In this document: positions 24,710 to 33,269 of the stretch, one piece after another
Layout of the letters: each line of letters starts with the position of its first letter
Numbering within the stretch: the stretch's first letter is position 1
Source: Steroidobacter agaridevorans
GTDB taxonomy: Bacteria; Pseudomonadota; Gammaproteobacteria; Steroidobacterales; Steroidobacteraceae
Length of the DNA stretch: 64,000 nt
Reading direction: 5' to 3'
NCBI RefSeq assembly: GCF_009932555.1
Contig: NZ_BLJO01000003.1
Location: 1-64,000, forward strand
Program-made: the position numbers and the translations under genes
The notes under the pieces: model-generated
Databases searched by the model: none
Told to the model about the DNA's origin: nothing
Seen by the model: only the letters and a program-made list of their open reading frames with translations

Positions 24710-25546
24710 ATGAAACTGATGCGCTATGGCGAGGCGGGTCGCGAGAAACCCGCGGTCCTGGATGCTTCCGGCAAGATCCGCGACGTGTCGTCCCTGGTGA
24801 GCGACTATGACCCGAGCACGCTCGGTGACGATCTCGTTTCGCGATTGAGGCAGGTGGAGGAACAGCCGGAAGTCACGGGCACTCCTCGAATAGGTCCGGT
24901 GCTGGCGAGAGTCGGCACGATCTGGTGCATCGGGCTCAACTACGTCGACCACGCGAAGGAGGCCGGCATGGCGGTGCCGACGGAGCCAGTTGTTTTCAGC
25001 AAGGCAGCCAGTACCGTCTGTGGACCGAACGATTCGATTCCGATCACAGCCGCGATGGCCAAGCTGGATTGGGAGGTCGAGCTGGGGGTCGTCATCGGCC
25101 GGCGCGCCTTTCGAGTGACCGAGGCGCAAGCGCTGGAGCACGTCTTCGGATATACCGTGGTCAACGACGTGTCCGAGCGCGCCTGGCAGCTCGAGCGGGG
25201 CGGGCAGTGGATGAAAGGCAAGAGTCATCCCAACTTCTGTCCCCTCGGCCCGTGGCTTGTGACGGGGGATGAAATTCCCGACTTGCAGTCGCTGCAGCTG
25301 TGGCTCGATGTCAACGCGGTGCCAAAGCAGCGTGGCAGCACCTCATCGATGATTTTCCCGGTCGCCAAGCTGGTCAGTTATCTGAGTCAGTTCGCGCGCC
25401 TGGAGCCCGGCGATCTCATCTGTACCGGCACGCCACCGGGCGTCGGAGCAGGCATGAAGCCGCCTCAATTCCTCCGCAGCGGCGATGTGGTGACGCTGGG
25501 CATCGAGCTGCTGGGCAAGCAGAAGCAGCGAGTGGAGAGCGCATGA
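24710..25546 (+). CDS. FAH-family diketo-acid hydrolase (diketo-deoxyfuconate hydrolase type)
   Basis: A 278-residue fumarylacetoacetate hydrolase-fold enzyme. The start MKLMRYGEAGREKPAVLD and the motifs CIGLNYVDHAKEAG, DWEVELGVVIG, VVNDVSERAWQ and LICTGTPPGVG are typical. Acidic residues of the metal site (DWEVEL) are present. It most resembles 2,4-diketo-3-deoxy-L-fuconate hydrolases, which split the product of the neighbouring SDR into pyruvate and a hydroxy acid. TTG 24704 overlaps the enolase stop; ATG 24710 fits the family start. Confidence 0.82.
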   Translation: MKLMRYGEAGREKPAVLDASGKIRDVSSLVSDYDPSTLGDDLVSRLRQVEEQPEVTGTPRIGPVLARVGTIWCIGLNYVDHAKEAGMAVPTEPVVFSKAASTVCGPNDSIPITAAMAKLDWEVELGVVIGRRAFRVTEAQALEHVFGYTVVNDVSERAWQLERGGQWMKGKSHPNFCPLGPWLVTGDEIPDLQSLQLWLDVNAVPKQRGSTSSMIFPVAKLVSYLSQFARLEPGDLICTGTPPGVGAGMKPPQFLRSGDVVTLGIELLGKQKQRVESA

Positions 25547-26265
25547 ACAGGATCGATCTGGAAGGGCGGATCGCGGTCGTGACCGGCGGGGCATCCGGCA
25601 TCGGCGCGGCGATTGCGCAGAATTTCATCGCGTCCGGTGCGACGGTCGTCATCTGGGATCTCGAGCGTGCCGAGCATCAGCTCGGCGAGTTCCTGACCAC
25701 CGATGTAGCCGACGAGTCGAGCGTCGGCAGCGCCATGCGCTTGACGATGGAGCGGCATGGCCGAGTCGACATTCTGGTGAACAGCGCGGGAATCGCCGGA
25801 CCGACGGCCAATACCTGGGAATATTCTCTCTTTGACTGGCAGCGGGTGCAGCGCGTGAACCTCGATGGCACGTTCCTTTGCTGTCGAGCGGTGGTGCCGG
25901 CGATGTTGCGGCACCGGTACGGCCGCATCGTCAACATAGCATCCATCGCCGGCAAGGAAGGCAACCCGAAGGCCGCCGCTTACAGCGCCTCCAAGGCTGC
26001 GGTCATTGCACTCACCAAATCGCTGGGGAAGGAACTTGCCGCCGAGCCCATCGCGGTGAATTGCATCACTCCGGCGGCGGCCAAGACGAAAATATTCGAC
26101 GCGGTGAGCGAAGACTTCATCACCTTCATGTTGTCCAAGATACCGCGCGGCCGCTTCCTCGAGGTGAGCGAAGTGGCCTCGATGGTCGCCTGGCTGGCGT
26201 CCACCGAGAACTCGTTTACGACGGGAGCGGTCTTCGATCTATCCGGAGGCCGCGCGACCTATTGA
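25543..26265 (+). CDS. SDR dehydrogenase (2-keto-3-deoxy-acid dehydrogenase type)
   Basis: A 240-residue classical short-chain dehydrogenase. It has the nucleotide-binding GGASGIGAAIA, NSAG in strand 4, a catalytic Ser in VNIASIAG and the YSASK motif. Its ATGA start overlaps the FAH stop, so the two are coupled. In the non-phosphorylating L-fuconate pathway an SDR oxidises the 2-keto-3-deoxy acid and the FAH enzyme cleaves it; the same pairing here suggests an analogous route for an agar-derived sugar acid. Substrate assignment is inference. Confidence 0.82.
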   Translation: MNRIDLEGRIAVVTGGASGIGAAIAQNFIASGATVVIWDLERAEHQLGEFLTTDVADESSVGSAMRLTMERHGRVDILVNSAGIAGPTANTWEYSLFDWQRVQRVNLDGTFLCCRAVVPAMLRHRYGRIVNIASIAGKEGNPKAAAYSASKAAVIALTKSLGKELAAEPIAVNCITPAAAKTKIFDAVSEDFITFMLSKIPRGRFLEVSEVASMVAWLASTENSFTTGAVFDLSGGRATY

Positions 26266-26282
26266 CCACACAACGTCCGCAT

Positions 26283-27326
26283 TCATGCGGGCAGCAACCG
26301 AAAAGAATATCGCACGTGCTCGCAGTAGCGCTCGCCCGGTCGCAGGAGCGTGCTCGGGAACTGCGCAAAGTTGCAGGCATCGGTGTGGTGCTGCGTCTCC
26401 AGACACAGGCCGGCATGCCGCGAATAGATCGTTCCGCCCTTGCCGACAAGCTCTCCCGTGAAACCGTTCGCGGCGTAAAACACGATGCCCGGCTGCGTCG
26501 TGGCCACGTCGAGGATTCGCCCGGAGTCCGGCTCGATCACCTCGGCGACGTGCCGGAGTGCACGCGCCGTTCGACTGAAGATGTAGTTGTGATGATAGCC
26601 ACGCAGGGGAATTCGATGGATGCAGTCGCCCAGTCTCGTCGAGCGAGACAGATCCCACGGCGCGCCTCGTAAGCGGCCGATTTCACCCGTTGCAGCGCCT
26701 GCGCCATCCAGTTTCAGGTAGCGGCGCGCGTCGATGCGGACGCGGTGATCGTAGATCGGCGAGCGTCCACCATTGAGATTGAAATAACCGTGATGCGTCA
26801 TATTCACATGGGTGGCGCGATCCGTCTCGGCCTCGAAGCGTATGCCAATCGCGTTGTCGTCTCCCAATGTGTATGTGACGTGACAGCGCAGATTGCCGGG
26901 AAAGCCGTGGCTGCCGTCGGCCGAGCAATATGCGAAGCGCAGCTCGGTTGCGCGCGCCTGTTTGACGACGTCCACATCCCAGACGGCGGTGGCGAATTCG
27001 CCGCCGCCGTGCAGCGCGTGCTCGCCGTCGTTGGCCGTGAGCAGAAAGATGTTGCGATCGATCATGAATCGGGCGGAGCGAATTCTGTTGGCGACGCGGC
27101 CGATGGTCGCGCCGAAATATGGATCCGACTCCAGATACTGAGCGAGGTGGTCGAAGCCGAGCACCACATCGTCGAGACCACCGCCACGGTCAGGAACCAG
27201 AAGCGCGGTGATTCTCGCACCGCAGTTGGTCATTTTCAGCACGAGGCCGTTGGCATTGGTGACGGCGATTTGATACACGCTGCGAGCGCCCAGCTGGCCC
27301 CAGCGCATCTGTTCGACATGATGCAT
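26283..27326 (-). CDS. Aldose 1-epimerase (galactose mutarotase)
   Basis: About 347 residues from ATG 27326. Family motifs are LLVPDRGGGLDDVVLGFD, YFGATIGRVANRI, LHGGG, MTHHGYFNLNG (catalytic His) and a late ETQHHTDACN region. It interconverts the anomers of D-galactose and related sugars, feeding dehydrogenases or kinases. The frame extends upstream across the operator at 27389, so a start after it is chosen. No signal peptide is evident, so it is probably cytoplasmic. Confidence 0.87.
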   Translation of the reverse strand: MHHVEQMRWGQLGARSVYQIAVTNANGLVLKMTNCGARITALLVPDRGGGLDDVVLGFDHLAQYLESDPYFGATIGRVANRIRSARFMIDRNIFLLTANDGEHALHGGGEFATAVWDVDVVKQARATELRFAYCSADGSHGFPGNLRCHVTYTLGDDNAIGIRFEAETDRATHVNMTHHGYFNLNGGRSPIYDHRVRIDARRYLKLDGAGAATGEIGRLRGAPWDLSRSTRLGDCIHRIPLRGYHHNYIFSRTARALRHVAEVIEPDSGRILDVATTQPGIVFYAANGFTGELVGKGGTIYSRHAGLCLETQHHTDACNFAQFPSTLLRPGERYCEHVRYSFRLLPA

Positions 27327-27388
27327 TTGCCACAATCGTAGAAGAAGGGCGCCGCACGGCGACGGCGGTCGATACTGTAGATAGTTGA

Positions 27389-27405
27389 TTGTCGAATGTT
27401 GACAA
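27389..27405. promoter_or_regulatory. Agar-regulon operator B
   Basis: TTGTCGAATGTTGACAA on the plus strand, inside a larger GATTGTC-N7-GACAATC inverted repeat. It lies between the divergent aldose epimerase and the first TonB-dependent receptor and is the most symmetric copy. Confidence 0.65.
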
Positions 27406-27476
27406 TCGTGCATCTCAGAGTACCATGGAACCGCTGGTACTCAAGATCGATAGCAGTTTTTAGGGGGAAAAACGAA

Positions 27477-30233
27477 ATGGTTCACAGGCACCGTGCCCGT
27501 ACGACAAAGGTAGCCATTGCCGTTTCGGTGGCCATGGCGCAGGCAGCGACTGCGCAGGAGTCCACCACGGCGCTCGAAGAGGTCGTGGTCACCGGAATCA
27601 GGACGTCGCTGGAGTCCGCCACCGCGCTCAAGCGGGAATCTTCGGGTGTGGTCGACGCGATCACCGCGGAGGATATCGGCAAGTTTCCGGACACCAACCT
27701 CGCCGAGTCGTTGCAGCGAGTCACCGGCCTGTCGATCGATCGCTCCAACAACGAAGGCAATCAGGTCACCGTGCGCGGCTTCGGCCCGAGCTTCAACCTG
27801 GTGACCTTGAATGGCCGTCAGATGCCCAATACTTCCGCGCTGCAATCGGACGGCATTTCGCGCAGCTTCAACTTCCGTGAGCTCGCCTCGGAGTCCGTCT
27901 CGGCGGTGGAGGTGTATAAGACCGGCAGGGCGGACGTTCCCTCCGGCGGTATCGGCGCCACGATCAACATCAGAACACCGCGGCCGTTCGACTACGACGG
28001 ATTCACGACAGCGTTCAGCATCCAGGGTAATTCCGATAGCAGCGTGCGGACCGGGGATGACGTGACGCCCGAACTGTCGGGCCTGATCAGTCATACGTTC
28101 GCCGATGGCCGGTTCGGTGTTTTGTTGTCAGGCTCCGATTCCGAGCGTGACAGCCACAAGGACCGCCTGGGCACGCAGCAGGGCTGGCAGCGCAACTACG
28201 GAGTCGCCGATACGAGCGCCATCGACACTTCGCGCAATCCCACTCGAACCTACTGGACGCCGTTCACGATCGATCTCGACGATTGGAATTATCACCGCAC
28301 CCGGCAGAACGGCCAGGCCGTGCTGCAGTTCGCGCCTTTCGACGGGTTGACCGCGACGGTCGACTACAACGTGTCGAGGATCAAGGAAGACATCGACATG
28401 AACCGGCAGAGCTACTGGTTCGATCGTCCCAGCGGACGGACCGATGCCAACGGCACGATGGTGGAAATCGCCAATCCAAACGACGAGTTGAATTTCTGGG
28501 CTTGGAATTATTTGTTCGAGACGCACAACGATTCGATCGGGTTGAACCTGGAATGGCGGGCCACCGATACGCTGATCCTCAGTCTCGACGCGCACCAGTC
28601 GACTTCTCACTCGCAGCCGGACGGCCAGACATCGGAGACCATCGCCAATCTGAAGAATCCCGCGGGTAGCGTGCGGCTGATCGGCGCCAACTTCGACGGT
28701 CGCCTGCCAGAGGTGATCGTGGACGACTCGACGCTGCCTGGCGGCGCCTACAATTCCGATAACATCGTGGCGGATTTGTTCCAGAAGCGCGGCTACGAGA
28801 TGGAAAATGAGATTCGCCAGGTGCAGCTGCAGGCGCAATGGAACAACACCGACGGCGGCGCGCTCGAGCGCGTGGTGTTCGGCGTCGAAACAACCAAGTA
28901 TCAGATCGATACTCATCTGACTCAGACATTCGCCTTCGTCGATCCCGACTTCGCCGGCGTCGATCTGGATCTGTCGGGACTCGGGTTGAGCTTCATTCCC
29001 GGCGGTTACGGCGGCGGCAGTTTCCCGTTCATCCCGCAATACGATGCCGAGAGATTCCTGGATATCGTGCGCGATGCCGGGCTGTTCTACCTCAATCCTC
29101 CCACCGTCAACGGCGTCGAGGAGGACACGATGGCGGGTTATATCGCCACCGACTTCGCCACCACCTTCAATCAGCGGCCGGTGAAGGTGAATGTCGGGGT
29201 GCGCCTGGAGGATACCGATGTCACCTCCTATTCGGTCCAGAACAGCATCGCGAACCTCAACTACCGGCAGGCGGCGGAACTGCAAGTCGTGTACGACGAT
29301 GTTCCCAAGCGCCAGGAGCTGGAAGGCGGCTACACGTCCGTACTGCCGAATGCGGATTTCAGCATCGAGGCTACCGACGACCTGGTCGCGCGCTTCTCGT
29401 ACAGCCGGACTTTGTCCCGGCCCTCCATCGGTGGGCTCATTCCATCGCTGTCCATCAATGCACGCCCCAACGGCCCATTCATCGGATCGCAGGGCAATCC
29501 CGCGCTGCTGCCGCTCGAGTCGGACAACTTCGATCTGTCGCTGGAGTGGTACTACGCGAAGGGCAGCTATGCTTCGGTCGGCTACTTCCGGAAATACGTG
29601 GAGAACTTCATCGGGTCGACCGTGGTACGTCAGACCATCGACGACGTGAACGGTAATCCGTTGACCAATCCCAGCATCAATCCTCGGCCCGGCTGTCCGG
29701 ACGGATCGGCCACGCCGAATCCCGCGTGCTTGAATCAGCCCGGCGATCCCGCCATCACCTTCGATATTTCGACGTACGCCAATCTGAAGACGGCGGAGGT
29801 CGACGGGTGGGAGCTCAACCTGCAGCACATGTTCGGCAACTCCGGCTTCGGCGGCATCATCAATGCTACCCTCGTCAACAGCAATGTCGGCTTCAACCGC
29901 TACAGCTTCGAACAGTCGCTGGCGCTGACAGGTCTGGCGGACTCGGCCAATGCCGTCCTGTTCTATGAGAACTCGCGCTTTCAGATTCGCGCAGCATACA
30001 ACTGGCGCGACGATTTCCTGCTGTCGCTAGGTACCGAGCCGGTATTCACGGCGGAGTATGGACAGGTGGATCTCAGTGCCAGTTACCAGGTGACTCCGTG
30101 GATGTCGGTATTCGCCAATGCGCTGAATCTCACCGAGGAGGCAACGCACCGCTACGGCCGCTTCGAGAATCAGCTCGTCGACTACGAGGAGTACGGTCGG
30201 CGCTACGCTTTCGGTGTGCGCATGAAGTTCTGA
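27477..30233 (+). CDS. TonB-dependent receptor 1 (oligosaccharide uptake)
   Basis: A 918-residue outer-membrane receptor with a signal peptide (VAIAVSVAMAQAATAQ). The plug domain has LEEVVVTGIRTSLESATALK, AEDIGKFPDTNLAESLQRVT and VRGFGPSFNLVTLNGRQMP. A long beta-barrel ends RYAFGVRMKF with a terminal Phe. GGGGGA upstream supports ATG 27477. It is the Xanthomonas/Caulobacter glycan type without an N-terminal signalling domain. Position behind operator B suggests uptake of neoagaro-oligosaccharides. Confidence 0.92.
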   Translation: MVHRHRARTTKVAIAVSVAMAQAATAQESTTALEEVVVTGIRTSLESATALKRESSGVVDAITAEDIGKFPDTNLAESLQRVTGLSIDRSNNEGNQVTVRGFGPSFNLVTLNGRQMPNTSALQSDGISRSFNFRELASESVSAVEVYKTGRADVPSGGIGATINIRTPRPFDYDGFTTAFSIQGNSDSSVRTGDDVTPELSGLISHTFADGRFGVLLSGSDSERDSHKDRLGTQQGWQRNYGVADTSAIDTSRNPTRTYWTPFTIDLDDWNYHRTRQNGQAVLQFAPFDGLTATVDYNVSRIKEDIDMNRQSYWFDRPSGRTDANGTMVEIANPNDELNFWAWNYLFETHNDSIGLNLEWRATDTLILSLDAHQSTSHSQPDGQTSETIANLKNPAGSVRLIGANFDGRLPEVIVDDSTLPGGAYNSDNIVADLFQKRGYEMENEIRQVQLQAQWNNTDGGALERVVFGVETTKYQIDTHLTQTFAFVDPDFAGVDLDLSGLGLSFIPGGYGGGSFPFIPQYDAERFLDIVRDAGLFYLNPPTVNGVEEDTMAGYIATDFATTFNQRPVKVNVGVRLEDTDVTSYSVQNSIANLNYRQAAELQVVYDDVPKRQELEGGYTSVLPNADFSIEATDDLVARFSYSRTLSRPSIGGLIPSLSINARPNGPFIGSQGNPALLPLESDNFDLSLEWYYAKGSYASVGYFRKYVENFIGSTVVRQTIDDVNGNPLTNPSINPRPGCPDGSATPNPACLNQPGDPAITFDISTYANLKTAEVDGWELNLQHMFGNSGFGGIINATLVNSNVGFNRYSFEQSLALTGLADSANAVLFYENSRFQIRAAYNWRDDFLLSLGTEPVFTAEYGQVDLSASYQVTPWMSVFANALNLTEEATHRYGRFENQLVDYEEYGRRYAFGVRMKF

Positions 30234-30246
30234 TGCGCGACATCTG

Positions 30247-30301
30247 GTGATCCGGCGAGGATGATGCGAGCCCGGCGTTGGGCGGGCTCGCACCGGATCA
30301 C
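30247..30301. terminator. Two-stage GC hairpin between receptor and next gene
   Basis: An outer perfect 9-bp stem (30247-30255 with 30293-30301) encloses an inner perfect 10-bp stem (30265-30274 with 30283-30292), with a 9-nt bulge on the left side. There is no U-run. It probably acts as a partial terminator or RNA stabiliser, letting the receptor be made in excess over the downstream genes. Confidence 0.55.
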
Positions 30302-30333
30302 TCAAAGCACAACCAACCAGTCGGGATTCGACC

Positions 30334-31878
30334 ATGGCACAGCAGACTCGTAGTGTGGCGATCATCGGCGGCGGGACAGCGGGTTGGCTGACGGCGGGCA
30401 TCCTGGCTTCGGCCGTTCGCGAGTCCGGCGTGACGGTGACGCTGGTCGAGTCTCCCACCGTCGCCTCGATCGGTGTCGGAGAGGGCACCTGGCCCACGAT
30501 GCGCCGAAGCCTGAAGCGGATGGGCATACGCGAGACGGACTTCATTCGCAGATGCAATGCCTCGCTCAAGCAAGGGGCCAGGTTTTCACGCTGGGCGAAG
30601 GACGTGCCGGAGGATTTCTATTATCACCCGCTGGTCCTGCCGGAGGGTCGAAGCGAGGTGAATCTCGGGCCGCATTGGGCAAGCGGCGCGCGCGGACAGT
30701 CATTCGCGGCGAGCGTCTGCGCTCAGGAGCGCGTCTGCGAAGCCGGTCTCTCACCCAAGCAAATAACGACTGCCGAGTACGACGGCGTTCTCAACTACGC
30801 TTATCACCTGGATGCCGGGCTGTTCGCGGACTTTCTCAGGGAGCACTGCGTTGAGCGCCTCGGAGTCAAGCACGTTCTGGCTGATGTCGTCGGTGTGAAC
30901 TCGACTCCCAGCGGGGACATCTGCTCGGTCGCGACGCTCTCCAGCGACGAGATCGGCGCGGACTTCTTCGTGGACTGCACCGGCTTCAGGTCGCTGTTGC
31001 TGGGCCGGCATTTCGGCGTGCCGTTCAAATCGTGCAAGGACATCCTGTTCATCGACACCGCCCTGGCGGTGCAGGTGCCCTACGAGGACGAACAGGCTCC
31101 GATCGCTTCACACACGATTTCAACGGCGCAGGAAGCCGGCTGGATCTGGGACATCGGTTTGTGGTCGCGGCGGGGAGTCGGTCATGTCTACTCGAGCGCG
31201 CACACGAGTGAGGAGCGGGCCCGCCGCCGGTTGTACGACTACTTGCGGCCCGCAGTACCTCGATGCGAAGAGCTGTCGGTGCGCAAGATCGGCATCGAAC
31301 CGGGTCATCGGACCAGATTCTGGGAGCGAAACTGTGTCGCGGTGGGTCTATCTGCCGGGTTTCTCGAGCCCCTGGAAGCTTCCGCAATTTTGTTGATCGA
31401 AATCGCAGCCGCCGCGATCGCGGACAAGTTTCCAAACACGCGCGAGTCCATGGACGTGCTGTCCCGGCGGTTCAATGCGGCCTTCCTGTATCGCTGGGAT
31501 CGCATCATCGACTTCCTGAAGCTGCACTACGTGTTGAGCCAGCGCTCGGACAACAGCTTCTGGCTGGACAACCGTGCGGCCGAGTCCGTGCCCGGCAGCC
31601 TGAAGGAACTGCTGACCTTGTGGCGCTATCACGATCCCTGGGTGGATGATCTCGAGCACGCAATCGAGGTATTTCCTGCTGCCAGCTACCAGTATGTGCT
31701 CTACGGCATGGGCTTCGATGCGCAGTGCGAGCGCCGTGCGCGGCCGCCTCGGCACAGTCCGACTACCGACGAGCTCTTCCAGCGGAACGAGGCATTGACC
31801 CGACAACTTCTGGCCCGTATGCCGGCCAATCGCGCGCTGCTCGACAAGATCCGGCGTTACGGACTGCAGTCCGTCTAG
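30334..31878 (+). CDS. Tryptophan-halogenase-like FAD enzyme of a glycan locus
   Basis: A 514-residue flavoprotein of the tryptophan halogenase family: IIGGGTAGWLTAGILA binds FAD, followed by IGVGEGTWPTMRRSL, and GLSAGFLEPLEASAILL near the middle. The position of the halogenase catalytic Lys (FKAAIKF in PrnA) reads LKQGARF here, and the WxWxIP motif is GWIWDIGL, so true halogenation is doubtful. Such genes follow TonB-dependent receptors in many proteobacterial carbohydrate loci, with unknown function. It lies between the receptor and a SapC-like gene. Confidence 0.82.
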   Translation: MAQQTRSVAIIGGGTAGWLTAGILASAVRESGVTVTLVESPTVASIGVGEGTWPTMRRSLKRMGIRETDFIRRCNASLKQGARFSRWAKDVPEDFYYHPLVLPEGRSEVNLGPHWASGARGQSFAASVCAQERVCEAGLSPKQITTAEYDGVLNYAYHLDAGLFADFLREHCVERLGVKHVLADVVGVNSTPSGDICSVATLSSDEIGADFFVDCTGFRSLLLGRHFGVPFKSCKDILFIDTALAVQVPYEDEQAPIASHTISTAQEAGWIWDIGLWSRRGVGHVYSSAHTSEERARRRLYDYLRPAVPRCEELSVRKIGIEPGHRTRFWERNCVAVGLSAGFLEPLEASAILLIEIAAAAIADKFPNTRESMDVLSRRFNAAFLYRWDRIIDFLKLHYVLSQRSDNSFWLDNRAAESVPGSLKELLTLWRYHDPWVDDLEHAIEVFPAASYQYVLYGMGFDAQCERRARPPRHSPTTDELFQRNEALTRQLLARMPANRALLDKIRRYGLQSV

Positions 31879-31887
31879 GCGTAACTC

Positions 31888-32616
31888 GTGAATCCTCAAT
31901 CTGCGCAACACGCCCCGCTCGACAACACTCTGCATCGTGACTTGCGGGTTGCAGCGTGCGGCGCGGTGGCCGGCGCTACCACGCACTATGCGCCAGTGAT
32001 CGCCGATGAGTTGGTTCACCTGGTCCTCGAGTATCCGGTCTGCCTGATGAAGGATGCGGATACCGGCCGCTTCGGCTTGTATGCGTTGCTCGGTTTCGAG
32101 GAGGGCGAGAATCTGTATCTGCACCGAGGCGCCTGGCAGGCGCGTTACTTGCCGCTGCATTTTCGTCGGCAGCCTTTTGTGACTATCAGAACGCCCGGAG
32201 CCGAAGGCGACCTCGGCTGCCCGCCGCGGATTGCGATTGATCTGAACAACAGTCGCGTGCAGATGAGCGAGGGGGAGCGGCTATATACCGAAGACGGAAG
32301 GGAAACAGAGTATCTGCTGAGCGCGCGGTCGCTGTTGGAACGGCTGACTGCCGGCGCCCGGTCCACCCAATCCTTCATCGGCGTCCTGGCCGGTTACGAT
32401 TTGATCGAACCCTTGCGCCTGGATGTCGCGCTGACCACCGGCACACGGCGCAGCTATGCGGGGGCTTATGGCATCAATAGCGACCGTCTCCAAACCCTCC
32501 CGCCGGACACGTTGCAACGCCTGCATACGCTGGGCTATCTGCAGGCGAGCTATCTGTTGCTGGCGTCGCTGGGCCACATCAGAAAGCTGATCGAAATGAA
32601 AACGCAGCGGACTTGA
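31888..32616 (+). CDS. SapC-family protein
   Basis: A 242-residue protein starting at GTG 31888, 10 bp after the halogenase-like gene. It shows SapC-family features: HYAPVIADELVHLVLEYPVC, LYALLGFEEGENLY, YLPLHFRRQPF and a C-terminal YLQASYLLLASLGHIRKLIE. The name comes from an S-layer-associated protein but the function is unknown. Receptor, halogenase-like and SapC genes form a recurrent cassette in glycan loci, which this arrangement repeats. Confidence 0.8.
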   Translation: MNPQSAQHAPLDNTLHRDLRVAACGAVAGATTHYAPVIADELVHLVLEYPVCLMKDADTGRFGLYALLGFEEGENLYLHRGAWQARYLPLHFRRQPFVTIRTPGAEGDLGCPPRIAIDLNNSRVQMSEGERLYTEDGRETEYLLSARSLLERLTAGARSTQSFIGVLAGYDLIEPLRLDVALTTGTRRSYAGAYGINSDRLQTLPPDTLQRLHTLGYLQASYLLLASLGHIRKLIEMKTQRT

Positions 32617-32633
32617 CCCTGAGCGCATTCGTC

Positions 32634-33269
32634 TCAGGGGTGGGCTTTCAGGTGGGAGACGAAAGCGTCCGCTCGAGTCGCTACTTCGGCTGCTGTCAGG
32701 CCGGGGCGGAAGAGTGCAGATCCAATGCCGAAGCCATCCGCGCCTGCCGCGAGCCAAGTTGCCATGGTCTCGGGCGTGATTCCTCCGACAGGCAGTACGC
32801 GGGTGTCGCGAGGAAGGACCGCGCGCAGGGATTTCAATGCGGCTGGACTGCTTGCTTCGGCAGGGAACAGCTTCAGCGCGTGCACACCGGCTTCGATGGC
32901 GAGGAAACATTCCGAAGGCGTGCTCACACCCGGTACGCAAAGGATGCGCTGCGCAGCGCACGCCTGCACGATTCTAAGGTCCAGGTGCGGCGAGACAATC
33001 AACGATCCGCCGGCGGCGGCGACTGCCTCGATCTGCGCGACGCTCGTCACCGTCCCCGCGCCAACAACGGCTCTGCCTTCGAGTCGGCGTGCGATTCGTT
33101 CGATGCTTTCCAGCGGGCGCGGGGAGTTGAGAGGGACTTCGATGATCCTCAGGCCACATTGCCATAGCGTATCGCCTATGACTTCGGCTTCCTCGGGCGT
33201 GATGCCGCGGAGAATGGCGATCAGGGGACATTGAGCGAGTGCCGCGTTGAATTCGATCGAAGCTTTCAT
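32634..33269 (-). CDS. dgoA: 2-dehydro-3-deoxy-6-phosphogalactonate aldolase
   Basis: A 211-residue class I aldolase of the KDPG/KDPGal family. It has PLIAILRGITPEEAEVIGDT, EVPLNSPRPLESI (active-site Glu), VGAGTV, and the Schiff-base Lys in HALKLFPAE. It splits KDPGal into pyruvate and D-glyceraldehyde 3-phosphate. The NSP triplet favours the galactonate type (DgoA) over Eda. The start overlaps the kinase stop as ATGA; ATG 33275 is the alternative. It is the last gene of the leftward operon beginning at 39441. Confidence 0.88.
   Translation of the reverse strand: MKASIEFNAALAQCPLIAILRGITPEEAEVIGDTLWQCGLRIIEVPLNSPRPLESIERIARRLEGRAVVGAGTVTSVAQIEAVAAAGGSLIVSPHLDLRIVQACAAQRILCVPGVSTPSECFLAIEAGVHALKLFPAEASSPAALKSLRAVLPRDTRVLPVGGITPETMATWLAAGADGFGIGSALFRPGLTAAEVATRADAFVSHLKAHP

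Noticed and set aside
28128-29828. 566-codon open frame on the minus strand
   Set aside because: It is antisense to the first TonB-dependent receptor, which has full domain structure. The minus product is rich in Arg, Val and His with no motif, as expected of a shadow frame in GC-rich DNA.
30334-31878. Halogenated natural-product cluster
   Set aside because: No other biosynthetic genes are present, the catalytic Lys and WxWxIP motif are altered, and the gene sits in a typical receptor-SapC cassette.
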